From: an uncultured Bacilli bacterium
GTDB taxonomy: Bacteria; Bacillota_I; Bacilli_A; RF39; UBA660
NCBI GenBank assembly: GCA_947628105.1
Contig: CANQYN010000007.1
Location: 1 to 23,611 of the forward strand
Direction of reading: 5' to 3'
Length of the DNA stretch: 23,611 nt
A program made the translations under genes and the position numbers. A model generated the notes under the pieces. That model ran no database searches. It was not told where the DNA came from and saw nothing but the letters and a program-made list of their open reading frames with translations. Below, in pieces: positions 22,674 through 23,611 of the stretch (the first letter of the stretch is position 1; each line of letters opens with the position of its first letter).

Positions 22674-23609
22674 ATTTGATTGATTTTTTTGAGCTTTAAC
22701 AGATTCTTCATAAGCTTTTTTTACTTTGCTATCAGCAATGTCTAGACCGTAACTTTTACGAATATCAATCCAAGTTAAGGTAGATAAATTATCATCATTA
22801 GAAAGTTTATTAGTAACAATTCCTTCTAAAATATCTTCTTCTGCTTCTTTCATACTAGGTTTTTTTGTTGCACTAATACGATATATAATATGATATCCAT
22901 AAGTAGATTCTACTGGTTTTTTAGTATATTCCCCATCTTTTAATGCCTTTGTTGCTTCAAAAAATTCATCAACATATTCTCCTTTGGTAAAAGCATCTAA
23001 TTCTCCATTTTTATCTTTCGTATTTTCATCATCAGAGTATTGTTTTACCATATCTTCCCATTTTTCCCCATCATTTAATTTTTGAATAACTTTTTCTGCT
23101 TCTTTCTTTGCTTCTTTTTGAGCTTTTTCTTTCTCTTTATCAGAAGCACTATCATCTACATCTGGTTTAATTAAGATATGTTTTGTTTTATATGTTCCAT
23201 AAATTTCTTCTTTATAGTATTTTTCTTTTTCTTTCTTTGTTACTTTTTTCTTTAAAAAATTTTTAACTATATCTGTCTTTTTAGAATTATTAATATAAGC
23301 TTTTATAATAGCATCATCGTTTTCATATCCATAATAAGATAAAATTTGTTTCCAATCTTGACCTTGTTGTTTGTAATAAGATTTCATAGAATCGATTTCT
23401 GCTTTGGCAGCTTCTTCATATTTAGAATCATCTTCAATTTCAGAATCGATAATATAGTTATCAACTAATTCAGTAAGTACAGTAGAACCATATTTTGCTT
23501 TTAAATTATCGAATAATTCTTCAGCCGTAAAATCTTTTCCTTTTAATGAAGCGATTACTTCTTCCCCATCTTTTAATTTGATATCTTTTCCACAACCACA
23601 ACTAATTAA
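22659..23609 (-). CDS. prsA: PrsA-like lipoprotein foldase (parvulin-type peptidyl-prolyl isomerase), N-terminus outside window
   Basis: The minus-strand frame is open to the window edge and shows about 316 residues. The first visible residues are LISCGCGKD, fitting a lipobox (LISC; Cys codon 23600-23598), so the protein is probably anchored outside the membrane as a lipoprotein, with only the signal peptide missing. An N-terminal helical chaperone region (SLKGKDFTAEELFDNL, LVDNYIIDSEI) leads to a parvulin domain: TKHILIKPD, WEDMVKQYSDDENT, GELDAFTKGEYVDEFFEATKAL, VESTYGYHIIYRI. A Lys/Glu-rich insert lies between the first strand and the rest. The C-terminal helices (KLSNDDNLSTLTWIDIRKSYGL, then a charged tail) complete the PrsA layout. 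The ATG at 23387 is internal. It assists folding of exported proteins. Confidence 0.92.
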   Translation of the reverse strand, partial: LISCGCGKDIKLKDGEEVIASLKGKDFTAEELFDNLKAKYGSTVLTELVDNYIIDSEIEDDSKYEEAAKAEIDSMKSYYKQQGQDWKQILSYYGYENDDAIIKAYINNSKKTDIVKNFLKKKVTKKEKEKYYKEEIYGTYKTKHILIKPDVDDSASDKEKEKAQKEAKKEAEKVIQKLNDGEKWEDMVKQYSDDENTKDKNGELDAFTKGEYVDEFFEATKALKDGEYTKKPVESTYGYHIIYRISATKKPSMKEAEEDILEGIVTNKLSNDDNLSTLTWIDIRKSYGLDIADSKVKKAYEESVKAQKNQSNKDEN

Positions 23610-23611
23610 GG

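Noticed and set aside
23385..23387. Minus-strand ATG 23387 as the start of the foldase gene
   Set aside because: The frame continues upstream to a lipobox-like LISC at the window edge.

Overview
This is a very AT-rich window that looks like a low-GC Gram-positive (Bacillota) chromosome, possibly one of the uncultured gut Bacilli/Mollicutes-related lineages. The signs are sigma-A promoters, two T-box leaders, a lipoprotein foldase of the PrsA type, a Bacillus-like DNA polymerase I with a decayed proofreading domain, and AGGTGAT-type ribosome binding sites. TGA is not read as Trp in any gene here, and all 17 genes stop with TAA (12) or TAG (5). Taxonomy is inferred; no rRNA or tRNA gene was seen.

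Layout. 1-572: C-terminal part of a phage tail-fibre/baseplate-like protein with eight His-x-His motifs, visibly less AT-rich than the rest. 668-4139: polA and a cation diffusion facilitator transporter. 4143-5681: serine T-box leader and serS. 5757-10252: an independently expressed 1462-residue secreted protein (signal peptide, beta-helix, eleven ~66-residue modules in an A/B higher-order repeat, three FN3 domains). 10264-11448: a small coiled-coil protein and mutM. 11478-15385: a divergent pyruvate kinase and a GH31-fold protein lacking the usual acid/base Asp. 15388-18404: leucine T-box leader controlling a small three-helix membrane protein plus leuS. 18390-20231: prfA and prmC (release factor 1 and its methylase). 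Then pyrimidine-nucleoside phosphorylase, rpoZ and recX, each with its own promoter, and convergent to recX a partial prsA-like lipoprotein foldase running off the right edge.

Most of the window is housekeeping: DNA repair (polA, mutM, recX), tRNA charging under amino-acid control (serS, leuS), translation termination (prfA-prmC), transcription (rpoZ), nucleoside salvage and glycolysis. The accessory parts are the HxH tail-fibre fragment and the giant repeat protein. The points most worth a second look are the catalytically altered GH31 protein, co-transcribed with a pyruvate kinase whose potassium site is changed; the A/B repeat architecture of the surface protein; the membrane protein inserted between the Leu T-box and leuS; and an 18-bp perfect palindrome filling the recX promoter spacer. 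No single undescribed multi-gene system (defence island, CRISPR, biosynthetic cluster) is evident.
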